From NCBI GenBank assembly GCA_010015675.1, contig ML976981.1, positions 908,248 through 972,247 on the forward strand: 64,000 nt of DNA, read 5' to 3'. The position numbers were made by a program, and so were the translations under genes. Positions 1 through 10,687 of this stretch are shown piece by piece. Source of the DNA: Byssothecium circinans. Lineage: Eukaryota > Ascomycota > Dothideomycetes > Pleosporales > Massarinaceae. How positions within the stretch are numbered: the first letter of the stretch is position 1; every line of letters starts with the position of its first letter. A model generated the notes under the pieces. The model was not told where the DNA came from and searched no databases. It saw only the letters and a list, made by a program, of their open reading frames with translations.

Positions 1-1631
1 CGGAGGTTACCTGGATGGCTGCTGCGACTTCGTACGTGTACTCTCTCCAATATTCAGGGATATATAAAGCTGATGATGATATCAGACTATCTGCAGGAGC
101 CCTCCTCCTCTTCTTCGGCAGCGTAGCCGACGTCTTCGGCCGAAAGAGTATGTTCGTCTCCTCCATGGTGCTCTTCTCCGTCTTCTGTCTCGGCGCGGGA
201 TTCTCTAAAAACGGACTCACTCTCGACATCATGAATGGCATCCTCGGCATCTTCAGCGCCTCCGCCGTGCCTCCCGCCCAAGGCATGCTCGGCACAATCT
301 ACGCCAAACCTTCGAAGCGCAAGAACCGCGTCTTCGGCTGCTTCAGTGCCGGAAACCCTCTGGGCTTTGTCTTTGGAACGATTTTCTCGGGTTTGGCGAC
401 GCAGATATTTAATTGGAGGGCGAGTTATTGGTTACTGGCTATTGTTTACTTGGTGGTTAGTGTTGTGGCGGTTTTTACGGTGCCGACGGATCGGACGGAT
501 AAGATTAGGTTGGATGAGGAGAGTGTCAAGAGGTTAGATCTTGTGGGGACTGCTATGACGATTCTGGGGATTGGGATGTTTTGTGCGGCGTTGAGGTGAG
601 TTTTCCTCTCGTATTAAGGTTCTTCAATGTCGCGGTATGCTGACAGAGGATAGTCTCGGAGGTGATGCCCCGAACGGCTGGAAGACGCCGTATGTTCTCG
701 TCTTGCTCATCCTGGGAATCTTGTTGATTGCGGCTTTCGTGGTATGGGAGATCAAATATCCATATGCTATGATCGACATGAACATCTGGAAAGACCGCGA
801 CTTCTCACTGGCATGCCTATCTCTTCCCTCACCGACTGTTCTCTACTGACCTCGCACAGCTTCTTGTTATCATGTCTTTCGGTTTCATCGGCTTCCCCAT
901 CATGTCGTTCTGGCTCGCTCTTTACTTCCAGCGGGTCCTTGAGCTGAACGCGCTGATGACTGGCGTACACATGCTTCCCATGGTCGTATGCGGACTACTT
1001 GCCAATCTTGTCGCCGCACTGATCCAGCACAAAGTCTCCAACAAACTGATCATGGGTATCGGTGCACTGGCATATGTGGCAAGCTTCCTCCTCGCAGCGA
1101 TCCAGAGACAAGGTGATAGTTATTGGGCTTTCTCTTTCCCGGCTTTATGTCTCTGTGTCGTCGGTGCAGACTTCCAGTTCATCGTCGCCAACGTGAGTTC
1201 TCTCCCGCACCGCCTCTTTCACTATCAGTCCTAACCATCGTTAGATGTATGTTCTCTCGTCAATGCCAACAAACAAACAATCCATAGCCGGCTCGCTCTT
1301 CCAGACCCTCACCAGGCTCTGCTCAGCCGTCGGCTACGGCATCGCAACCGCCATCTTCGACTCTGTGCAACGCAACCCTACTTCCTCGGGCTATTATGCA
1401 GGGAATGCGGCAGAGCCGTATGCGGCGGCGTTTTGGTTCTCGACAGGATCAGCGGTTGTTGGACTAGCTTTTGTGCCGTTTTTGAGGATTGGGACGCAGG
1501 GGCACGCGGGAGATGAGGGACGAATGGTGAAGAACGGGAGGGGCGTGGAGGTGGATAGTGGTTTGGATCAGGGGCTGAAGAATGAGGAGAAGGGCGGGGA
1601 TGTCGTTGATCGTGAGGCCGAGGGAGTATGA
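1..1631 (+). CDS. MFS drug/H+ antiporter (DHA2-like), 5' truncated by window edge
   Basis: This is a proton-coupled multidrug or toxin exporter of the plasma membrane, similar in layout to aminotriazole-resistance-type pumps. Exons are 1-31, 86-595, 654-810, 860-1192 and 1245-1631; each junction keeps the frame. The MFS loop 2-3 signature is visible as G-S-V-A-D-V-F-G-R-K just after the first intron, followed by repeated hydrophobic helices and a W-K-D-R-D-F loop in the middle. The C-terminus is a hydrophilic Lys/Glu-rich tail. The frame is open to base 1, so the first helix and the start lie outside the window. Two splice features are odd: the 32-85 intron is 54 nt and stop-free, and the 811-859 intron uses a GC donor. 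Family assignment is firm; the substrate is unknown. Confidence 0.88.
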
Positions 1632-2324
1632 TCTAGATAGAGCAGCAGGTAGATAGATAATAGGCTGTATCATCTTATTTTGAACGCTCCTCCTGCGCAT
1701 TTACATCTCCCTCTCTTGGACGTCTAGGCTCCTTCTTTGAAGCTAGACTGTCATGGCTCTGCATTTTTGAGGCCATGGTATGTGTGATCGTAGCTTGGAT
1801 GGATCTCGTGGGGCTGCCGGTGCCGTGGTCGCTCGTAGATAGTGGAGTCGGCATTGTATGAGCTCACGAATACAAAACTGCATTGTGAAGTGATAAAAGT
1901 ACCATGCGAGGGCGAGGCACTACCAATCTGCCTGACGATGATGCTAATGAGAGGGATCAAGCTGGCTGGGCTTCGCGGAAGAGCAGTGTCAGAACAAAAT
2001 ATCCACGACCGAGTCAACCATTCACCCACAACTCCACCCAACCTCCCAAAGCTCCAATCATCACACAGCCTCAATTCCAATCTCCCAATTTCAAACCCCT
2101 CAACTCAAGTTCTCGCTTGCCTCAGTCGCGTGAACATCGCCCGCCTCACCACGCGACGCGCCCGCGCTCAGTGACAACCAAACAGCCCTACGTCATCACA
2201 GCCTCGAAACCGTGGTCACCCACACAATTTGCACAGTCGCATTTGCTGCTGCCACCAGGGCCAAAGCACGGTCCCCGCTGCGCAAATTTGGTTGTTTTGG
2301 TCTGCTGCCTCGCTCGCCTCCGGC

Positions 2325-2770
2325 TCTTTAACTCTCCCCTTCACCAACAACCCTCGCCCTCACCCTCACGTTCACGCCTACACCCACAATCCTACCAACC
2401 GACAACTCCCTTCTTCTATGATTCCCTCAACTCTTTAACTCTCCTCTTCACCAGCAACCCTCGCCTTCACGCCCACAACCACACTCACCGAGCCGACAAC
2501 TCTATTCATACAAAACTCCCTCTTTCGACGACGCCCCCCACCAACCACGCCCTCTTTCGATGCTGCCCTCAACCAGCCTCACCGACGGCTCTGCGAACTT
2601 TGTGGCTGCTAACGAGTTGCTAACTGACAGCATACGACGCCGTCGACCGACTCTATCCACCCATCCCGCCCTCTTTCGACGCCCTCAACTGACCTCGCCG
2701 ACAGCTCTGCACACGTGGAGGCTACTAACGACTTGCTCACTGACAGCACACGACGCCGCCGACCGACGAA
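2325..2770. repeat. Degenerate tandem repeats, period about 105-116 bp
   Basis: Two pairs of diverged direct copies follow one another. A block starting with CTCTTTAACTCTCC near 2326 recurs near 2432, each followed by TTCACCA-CAACCCTCGCC. A second block starting with CCTCAAC near 2567 recurs near 2683, and both copies end in GACGCCG-CGACCGAC. The copies differ by many substitutions and small indels, so this is an old duplication array. Confidence 0.6.
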
Positions 2771-2916
2771 CCCTCCCAACCTCATGCGCGACCGTATACC
2801 CTACCAAACCTGGAGACGATTGGACCTTTGCAGCAAGGGGCAACCCTCGACAACCGTGTGTGCGGGATTGCGAGGCTGGAAACGGCAGTCGTAAAGATCT
2901 GGGCACGGTCGTACAG

Positions 2917-2984
2917 AAGCCAACAGATATTGAACTTTTGCTCTCCACTCGAGGCAGTTCTGATAGGCCGAAAGGTCCGTGGCG
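2917..2984. repeat. Dispersed repeat fragment, copy 1
   Basis: The stretch contains CCAACAGATATT and, about 45 bases later, GATAGGCCGAAAGGTCC followed by TGGCGA. The same two blocks in the same order and spacing occur near 27102-27158. Two short identical blocks with conserved spacing suggest remnants of one repeat family, although I cannot identify the parent element. Confidence 0.5.
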
Positions 2985-3070
2985 AATTTTTTTCTGCGCA
3001 AAGGTATCCTGCCGTGGACTTGGAGGAAAGGGCTAGAGGCACGGCCTGGGGTGGTGGACCATGTGGTTGA

Positions 3071-3450
3071 TGCGTCGAGCAGGTCGAGGTGGAGAGATGC
3101 GTCGAGTAGGTCGAGGTGGAGAAATGTGTCGAGCAGGTCGAGACGGAGAAATGTGTCGAGCAGGTCGAGGTGGAGAAATGTGTCGAGCAGGTCGAGGTGG
3201 ANNNNNNNNNNNNNNNNNNNNGGAGAAATGTGTCGAGCAGGTCGAGGTGGAGAAATGTGTCGAGCAGGTCGAGGTGGATCGTGTACGAACCGACCGTGGA
3301 TTTAACCTGTAGTAAATGCGTCGAGCAGGTCGAGATAGAGAAATGTGTCGAGCAGGTAGAGATGGAGAAATGCGTCGAGCAGGTCGAGATGGATCGTGTA
3401 CGAACCGACCGTGGATTTAACCCGTAGTAAATGCGTGAAGCAGGTCGAGG
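3071..3450. repeat. 27-bp minisatellite with higher-order repeat, interrupted by 20 N
   Basis: Units of 27 bp read TGYGTCGAGCAGGTCGAGR then TGGAGAAA, with at least four clear copies before the gap and several after it. Bases 3202-3221 are N, so the array length is unresolved. After the gap a 45-base spacer beginning GATCGTGTACGAACCGACCG occurs at 3277 and again at 3392, giving a higher-order period of 115 bp. Reading frames through the array are broken by the gap and by stops, so I do not treat it as coding. Confidence 0.9.
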
Positions 3451-4638
3451 TGGAAGGGCAGCAAAAGCCGGACTCTGTTTAACCTTCACGAGGTGCTGCC
3501 TGAGGTCGTTCACCCACTTTCGAGTAAGGAGCGACGCCAATCGCAGAGACGCACAATGAGATGAGTATCCTTTGTCCTATCTCCTGACGGCCTTGTGCTA
3601 CTGACGTGAACAGTCTTGTTCACTTTGATGCTAGACGTTGATGTCTCATGGCTGCCCGTGGGCATCTTGTTGCGTCATTGGTATGGTGAGGCAGCTCGTC
3701 GTCGTGGTCATGGTTGGAGGAGCCTGAGGTGTTGTTGCTTTGGTCATCTGTACTTGGTTAGTTGACGTTGTAGTTTGTGGACTAGTATACTTGCACGTTT
3801 TCCCTCCACGTCGCCTGCTCTTCTGCTCTTACTTGTTATGCCGTGATCGCTCACCTTCTGCTGTCTCATCGTATCGTTACATCCCTCACTTCCTGTCTCA
3901 TAGAAGGCGTCCGGAGTTCCAACGCCATAGTGAGTGCGTGTCGCGCAAACCCAAGACAGGTCTCAATGTCTAGGTCGACAGGGGCATGTGCATACCTCGT
4001 GTTCCCATAAGCATACGAGTATCGGAATCACAATAATTGACAATTTCCCATCTCACTCAATCATTCTCACCCCACACTCCCATGCAAAGTTTTACCTCAT
4101 TAATCCCACTTGCATGCCCACACGCTCCCATGTATATATCCTACGCGACAGGCCTCACACTCCAAAAATAAACTCTCTCAAGGCCACGCAAAGACCCAGA
4201 CCCTCAAATCCCTCCGAACCCTGGGCTAAATTCTAGAAAACACGAGCGGGCAGCGGGCTGAAGAAAACGTGGCTTCCAGCTGAACTGCCAATATCCACAA
4301 AGCTTGCACGAATAAGCGAGGCGCAACGCCACACCAGGCCGTATACGGTAATTACAGTCGAATGCTGTACGGATTCAACCGAGAGTGGTCGCCGGTCAAG
4401 GGACCGAGTGGTGAGGACTGGATGTCTTGTGCGACTTGAGATGGTCTAAATGGGGAACGAGCTGGAGGATACGATCGGCCGCACATGGTAGCGTATGCAT
4501 AGCTGAACCAGAACCAGGTCTGCGGGATTTGTATAAAGTGATGGTTGTTCTCTGTAAGTTAGCTGGGTCTGTTGCTTCCTCTTCCATTGTTGTTGTGGTC
4601 CAAGTCGTCAGGAAAAAAGGAAATATAACACAGCCAGA

Positions 4639-5833
4639 ATGAAGACTTCCACATACACTCTCGCCATCAGCCTTGTCGCTCCCGCTCTGGCGCAAGAATA
4701 CTTCCCACCACAGAACAACACTCCCGCACTTTCAGTAGAAGCCCGCAACCCCCTAGACCGACGAGCAATCGATTACTGCGGACGTTCGTACTTCCCCTAA
4801 CATCAACTATGTCCTGTCTAGTATACTTACCAACTCCCCAACAGTATCATCGTACTACTGCCTCAACTCCGAGTGCTGCGGCACAACACTCTACAACTGT
4901 CTCCCCTCGGGCGCGCAATGCTGTGCATCCCTCTCTAGCTACGGCTACGGCCTCTACTGTCTTAGCGGCTCAACATGCACCGTTGTAGGCGGCTACGTAC
5001 AATGCCAAAAGACTGGCGGCGGATACATCTCTGCAGGCTCTAGTCTCAAGCCCACAGCCACTGGAACTTCCACAGCGACGAGGAGGACTTCCACAGCGAC
5101 CGCGACCGACGAAGACGAGCCCGGACAGACATCACGCGGTGGATCTTCGAGCTCGAGCTCGAGCTCGAGCAGTGGGAGCAGCAGAAAGAAAACGAAGAGT
5201 AAGAGCAAAGTTTGGATCGCAGGAGCCGTCGCGGGACCGTTGATTGGCATCGCGGTGATCGGCGCCGTCGTCTTCTTCCTATGCATCGTGAAGAAGAAGC
5301 AGAAGAAGAAGGCAGACGCGACCAATGCCGCCGCCATGGCCGTCAACAACAACCCAAACAACCCCAACAACAACAATAACGGCGGCTACGGAGAAGACTA
5401 CAAATCCCCAGCCTACGTCCAGCAATACGCAGCCCCGACGCCCATCGCTAGCCCGCCCCCGCAATGGACGCCAGCGGCTCCGACATCTGTTCCCGCGCCC
5501 CAGCAGCAGTGGAATAATACTCCTCCGCCAGCTCTGGACCAGCAAAACAATCACTGGGCACCTGCAAGTCCCGCTGTGACTGCGATTTCGCCGGTTCCGA
5601 ATGTGGTGTCTCCTGCGCCGATCCCGCCGCCTCAGACAGTGAATGAGTTTTATGGGCCGAATGGTAACGGGCCTGTCTCGCCGATGAGCACGGGGAATGG
5701 TGGCGGGTATGGACAGTCGGTGCAACCACAGGCGTATCAACCGCAGCCTGTGAGGGGAAACGCTATGGAATTGCCGACCGGACAGGGTGTGCATGCGGCG
5801 CCGAGGAATGGGGCTCAGGAGTTGGGTGGGTGA
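4639..5833 (+). CDS. Cysteine-rich single-pass membrane protein (candidate surface sensor)
   Basis: A predicted type I membrane protein of 377 residues; I do not recognise the family. Exons are 4639-4783 and 4845-5833, with a 61-nt intron (GTTCGT to ACAG) that restores the frame. The order is: signal peptide (residues 1-18, ending A-L-A), an extracellular cysteine-rich module at about 50-110 with paired cysteines in C-C-G and Q-C-C, a Thr/Ser-rich stalk with a run of serines, one helix I-A-G-A-V-A-G-P-L-I-G-I-A-V-I-G, a Lys-rich stop-transfer stretch, and a Pro/Gln/Asn-rich cytoplasmic tail of about 170 residues. This layout matches fungal wall-stress or nutrient sensors, but no WSC signature is present, so a sensing role is only inferred. 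It is convergent with the next gene. Confidence 0.82.
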
Positions 5834-6198
5834 TGGTGTGTTGTGTTTTGGAAGGAAGGCGTGCGGTGTTTGTAGGTGGGCAGGATGGAAACCCGTTGTG
5901 CATAGATTGAGAATTACTTATGTGCTATATTTTCTGTAATGAATAATGTCTTTTTGAGTGACCGTTTTCATATCCGTTTCGTTGATTGCTCCTCCGGCTG
6001 TGAATGTCAGCTACAAGCTCAGAGAAGTTTCCGTACATACCTGATACCCATCATGCGCCCTGGAAACATACAGGATATATAGACAGAAGGATATATTGCT
6101 GATATAGGCAGGGTATCATAAGGCTAAATCCCATCCAAGATCTCGAATAACTCCTAAACTCCATTCGCTCCCGCACACCGGGTCTGGCGAAAATCCTG
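5834..6198. other. Convergent 3' interval
   Basis: Short AT-richer spacer between two convergent genes. It presumably holds both 3' UTRs. Nothing else is visible. Confidence 0.6.
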
Positions 6199-7480
6199 CT
6201 ACACCTCGGCCAATCTTGATACATCTTTCTCTCTTGCGCCGTTTATATCTCCTTTCCCTCCACCCACCATATACGTTCCCTTCTCATCGAACCATCGACT
6301 ACTGCTATGCCAGCTCGGTAGACCTTCTGGATCCTCGTCTTCATTCTTGCATCCTCTTCTACACCCACCTCCTTGCCGCCAACTGGTGCCTGCCCACTTG
6401 GAGCATCGCGCATACTCCGCGCATCGACCTGTTCTCTTCCTCTTCTGTAAACTATGCTCGTTGATGATAGAGCGAGGAACCGTACGGCGCAACGTTATTG
6501 CAGACTTGGCGAGGAAATCTTCGATGGGTGTTGCGAGATGGGTCATTGCGGACGCGGTGGCTTCGAGCGATTCGAGATGGAAGAAGATTTCGTCGGTGTC
6601 GTTGAGCCAAAATGTGGGTGTCGAAGCAACGAGGGAAGATGTTTTGCGCTTCAACAGTTTCCGGCCAGAACCTTCTTTCCTCTGAGACTTTGTGGAAAGC
6701 TCTGGAGGTAGAGGAGTTATTGCGCGGACCATGGTATCGTCTAGATCTTCAAACGATGAGAAGTTGTTCAGTTCCCACTCCAAGACTTCCCTTTCGCAGT
6801 CCACCATTCCCGCATAGACAAGGTCTTTGAGTTCCATGAGAAGTTCGAATATCATGCGCTGCGGTACGGGCTTTTGTTCAAAGAGGGTCTGTATGGGCGA
6901 CAGGAATTTGCGTATGATCTCACCGCCGGTGTAAAGATTCTTTCCCTGCGCAAAGGGGGCGTTGTCTGCCATTTGAAGCTCGATTTTAGACATTTGTCGC
7001 GACAGTCCTGCGGCAAGGTGGCGGACTTGAATGAGCGGGTTTTGCGTAAGCGACGATTGGAGCGCGGGTGGAAGATCTGGGCAAGTGAGCATGCCTTCGA
7101 TACTGAGGAATGGGCAACGACGCTGTACCTGTAAAAGATACCTCTCCGGCTAGCACTACGAGCGCTTCTGCCAGCTCCTTCTCTTTCTCTCTCAACTCCC
7201 GCTTCTGCGCCTGCATACTTCGCCATGGCACTACGAAGCCAATACTACGTCCGTCCACCGAACCTCTCCCATCTGCCACCGCGCCTCTCCTTCCCGCCTC
7301 ATCGCTCACTGTTTCTACCGCATTGTTCTTCCCAAACTTTGTATCTCGATGTGCGCGTATGTCATCCGGATGGTATTGGAAGGTGAGGAGCAGATCGTTC
7401 TGCTCGCGGGTATGGCGGAGATTGCGCCAAACATTGAGCACAGCGTTGGTCGAGAAGAGATGCTGGTACGGAAGAGACAT
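6199..7480 (-). CDS. Unrecognised protein, two frames joined at about 7129-7141
   Basis: I do not recognise this gene. The probable start is the ATG at 7480 (M-S-L-P-Y-Q), with an in-frame ATG at 7534 as alternative. The first part runs to about 7142 and ends in a charged, coiled-coil-like segment (K-R-E-L-R-E-K-E-K-E-L). The second part, from 7128 to the stop at 6199, carries a helical region with R-H-L-A-A-G-L-S-R-Q-M-S-K and I-F-E-L-L-M-E-L-K-D-L. The frames differ by one base. Removing the 13 bases between G-A-G and G-T-A-C-A-G joins them, but that is too short for a normal intron. A longer intron from the GTATGC donor about 90 nt upstream would also restore frame but deletes the coiled coil. 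It shares a divergent 0.7 kb promoter region with mid1. Confidence 0.6.
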
Positions 7481-8202
7481 GATGGGCGATGGCACAGTAT
7501 TACATCGTTGGAGGATGGAGCGACAATCTATCAAGATCGACGAGGCGCCTGGTGTAGGCTGAAATGTGATCGGACAGATGAGGATTCACACCCATGCCGT
7601 TTGTTTATCAACAAGGCCTAGCGCAAACGTGGGGTTGCGTAGGTGGCCCCGTCTTACACCCTTTCACGAGCATCATTTAGTCCAAGCCCAGAGTATGAAA
7701 AGAACAATGAGCATTTGAGGAATTGTGAGTCTTGGGTATTCATACTACAAAATGTGTTGGCCTAGTGTTGCTCGTGTTGCTCACAGGGGAAGGTGCTCCA
7801 ACCATGAGAACACCAGCGAAACTGACACCACCGCAAAAGCTCGTCAAGTATGGAAGGCGATTACAAAGAGACCATTCCCGGCAAGTCAAACGCCCAGCGG
7901 CTGGGTGCCGGCGTGGTGGAGACAACATGATGACAGCCGCGAGCTGAGACAATGCATGTAGGCATGTCTTGGCATTATCAAGGGCCGCATTTCTCATCAG
8001 CGGTGCCACGAACTTCAAGATAATTCACCACCTTGACCGCCTTCAGACCCCGGAAACCACTCGGAAACACCGCCTATACGAAGTACTCGAATCCCTCATG
8101 CCGTCAACCCCTCTGCCACGCCGATAGCCAGCTTAGCGTAGCTGCGCGCGCCAGCGCCAGCATCGCAAACCATTTCATTCCACGAATCTCGCAACCCACC
8201 AA
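7481..8202. other. Divergent promoter region
   Basis: Lies between the minus-strand gene starting at 7480 and mid1 starting at 8203, so it should contain both promoters. No motif stands out. Confidence 0.55.
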
Positions 8203-10192
8203 ATGCAGCTCCCCAAGCTCACGCCCTTGCAGTCGAGGCTGCTAGCCTCTGCGATTGCTACCTCACTCGTCGTCATCCTCTGGATATGCTTCCAACCGCA
8301 TCATTTCGTATACGCCGCCGAGATACCCGTCCCCGATTTTGTCCAGCACAGCGAGTTTAAGCAATCGGTACCACAGGTGCAGCCCAATGCGCCAGCAATA
8401 GATGTACATGGGAATATAATAGAGCAAGGCCGGAGCGAGGGAGGTTATGCGCCAGATTTTGCATATTTTGACCGGAGCTTGATAGGAAGGCAGGAGGTTG
8501 AGGTGGGGAATCTAACCAACAACCAGAAGCAGAGTGTGGAGATCAGTCCGAATACAACCGTCTTCTTTCGATTCGAGAAGGGCCAAACGAGTGGAAGGAC
8601 AGCTAGGAGTGTGCTGGCTGAGCATAGTAGTGAGAATGTCTCAGGGGATGTGTTTGAAAACGAGGATGGAGAGGACGGCGGATTGAGGAAGAGACAGGCG
8701 CCGGTCAGGACAGTCTGGGTATCCGTAAACACCTGTGGCCAACCCTTACCGTCAGTCAAGCTCATAACATCCCCGCCGCCTCAGCTCAGCCTACACATTT
8801 CAACGAAGGAGCAAAGGCCGGAGAAAGGCAAGCCCGACACGCAGTCCTTTGAATTCGAAGGCGGATATGCCAACTTTACGACCAACACCACCTCGGACAT
8901 ATACATTGGTGTGACAGCGCCAGGACTCACCGACGGCTGGACCGGCAGCTGGTCTTTCGAATTAGCCGCGAGTCTCAATGGTTACTACCATGGCTATGAC
9001 AACGACAGCCAGTTCATGTACATGATTGATACGGACAGCGACTCCACGCTTTTTATCACCTTCAATCTCAGCACTGCCAATACGGCGGAAGAAGTGCAGA
9101 AATGGAAAGACAACAATCCCTTCACCATGTTCGCTTTCCCAACGGGTAATTGGAGCGATTTGAACGGCCTCGAGCGCTCCCATTGTGGCCTCAGGAAACA
9201 ATTCGATACAGCAAACAAGATCGAGGTGGGGAAGGACATCACCACGCAGTTCGGTGGCGGTTATCCGAAAGCACGATTCAACGTCCAGGGCCTAAAGACA
9301 AATGGGTCGTACACGGGCTTCCTTGCCGTCGACGGAAGCGATCAAACAATGCAGCTACCTTCAGGCGGCACCGTTCGAGGCGGTGGCCTGGTCTTTAGGC
9401 AATTCAACTGGACCACCAAAGCTGGTTAGTAAATATAACATGCACGAAACTCGTTTGATCCCGTCTAACAATTGCACAGACGACTCCTGCCAAGTAATAT
9501 TCGGCCTCCCTTTCTGCTCCGACGTCGCCTACGCCGTCCCCTCGTCCTCGACCTTCAAAACCAACGACACCGGCCTAATCTCCCTCTACGACACCCTCGC
9601 GAAAAACTACTACAAAAACTTCACCAACTCCCTCGACCAGATCGCCTGTGACACCACCTCCACAGCGCAGTACTCCCTCGCGCGCACCTGCCAAAATTGC
9701 AAGGACGACTACAAGTCCTGGCTCTGCAGCGTCGTCATCCCGCGCTGCGAAGACTTCTCCGCCACAACCCCCTGGCTTCAGGAACGCAACATCAACACCC
9801 CGTTTGCCAATGGCTCGCTGCCCTACGCGTTCAACACGACCAGGGAGTTCAACACCACGCGCAGGGATCGATATGCGTATAATCAGAGTCGCGTGCCCAT
9901 GATCGACGAGCTGATCAAACCGGGCCCGTATAAAGAGCTGCTGCCGTGTGATTTCCTGTGCTGGGATATTGTCAGGAGCTGTCCGGCGCAGTTGGGGTTC
10001 GGGTGTCCGAATTCGCCGGCGAACGCGTTGACGTATGGGAGTAGGGACCCGAGTCGGAAGGACTTAAAGTGTAATTTCCCTGGCGCTGTCGTGAGTTTGA
10101 ATCCGGATAGGGGGGCTGCTGGCACGGTGGGCGTTAGATGGGGCGTGGTTGCGCTGATGGCTGGTTTGGTGGTTATGTTTGGGTTGGTGTAG
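8203..10192 (+). CDS. mid1: Mid1, regulatory subunit of the Cch1 calcium channel
   Basis: Mid1 partners the Cch1 pore in the high-affinity, stretch-sensitive Ca2+ influx system of the fungal plasma membrane. Exons are 8203-9424 and 9480-10192, joined across a 55-nt intron (GTTAGT to CACAG), giving 644 residues. Visible features are an N-terminal hydrophobic signal/anchor (about 12-38), a long lumenal region rich in N-x-S/T sites, and a C-terminal cysteine-rich region with S-C-Q-V-I-F-G-L-P-F-C-S-D-V-A-Y-A-V-P near residue 410 and spaced C-C-C pairs such as C-Q-N-C and C-D-F-L-C-W-D-I. A hydrophobic tail closes the protein. The length and cysteine layout agree with ascomycete Mid1 (the yeast protein is about 550). 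The two exons fit the family end to end, so I consider it intact. Confidence 0.93.
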
Positions 10193-10687
10193 GGGTAGAG
10201 GATGGATGGGTTCGCGTGTTTTTCTTCTTCTTGTGCATGGAATGGCGTCTTTCGGCGTGTTTGGGATCATGTGTGTGTATACCCAAATATATTGGGTTTC
10301 GATGCAGGACGAATCTGGCTTGCACATGTGCAGGACGTGAAAAGGCAAAGCAGAGTCAATATAAACATTCATTTCCCATTCAAATTCATTAGCCATTAAT
10401 ACACTCCGAGCATCAACAGCCGTCCGTAGACGATCGCAATGCTTGTCTGCCCGTCTGTAACTCCGTTGCTCAAGATGGAAAAGATATACAGTTGAGTGTC
10501 AAAAGTCTGGCAACACTTTCCAAAGCCTGGGCCCGTTGAAGCGATGCAATATTTCTGCACTTACTGCAGCTATCCCCCCTCGATCGCAAGTAAGGGACGA
10601 TTTTCCACCCTGTCCGTGTCGAACACCATGCTTTATCCACCTTTTCCATACCAAACGCCGTTCCAAATGCGCGCCATGTCCTCGCGT
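10193..10687. other. Convergent 3' interval
   Basis: Between the mid1 stop and the spt4 stop. Holds the 3' ends of both; no other structure seen. Confidence 0.55.

Larger units (their letters stand above)
1632..4638. other. Gene-free, repeat-bearing interval
   Basis: No convincing gene is seen. Open frames here are proline/serine-rich and follow the C-rich composition. The interval holds degenerate tandem repeats (about 2325-2770), a repeat fragment shared with 27.1 kb (about 2917-2984) and a 27-bp minisatellite (3071-3450). Bases 3540-4638 show nothing recognisable apart from the presumed promoter of the gene starting at 4639. Confidence 0.7.

Noticed and set aside
1904..2623. 239-codon plus-strand ORF
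   Set aside because: Its composition simply follows C-rich repeats (Pro/Ser/Thr/His), and it overlaps degenerate tandem duplications. No domain and no splice partner.
3071..3450. CRISPR-like array
   Set aside because: The units are contiguous tandem copies without unique spacers, in a eukaryotic context with introns and no cas genes.
2782..3540. Long minus-strand ORF through the minisatellite
   Set aside because: It is open only because the 27-bp unit lacks stops in that frame, and it spans the 20-N gap. The repeated S-T-C-S-T-H-F peptide is a by-product of the satellite.
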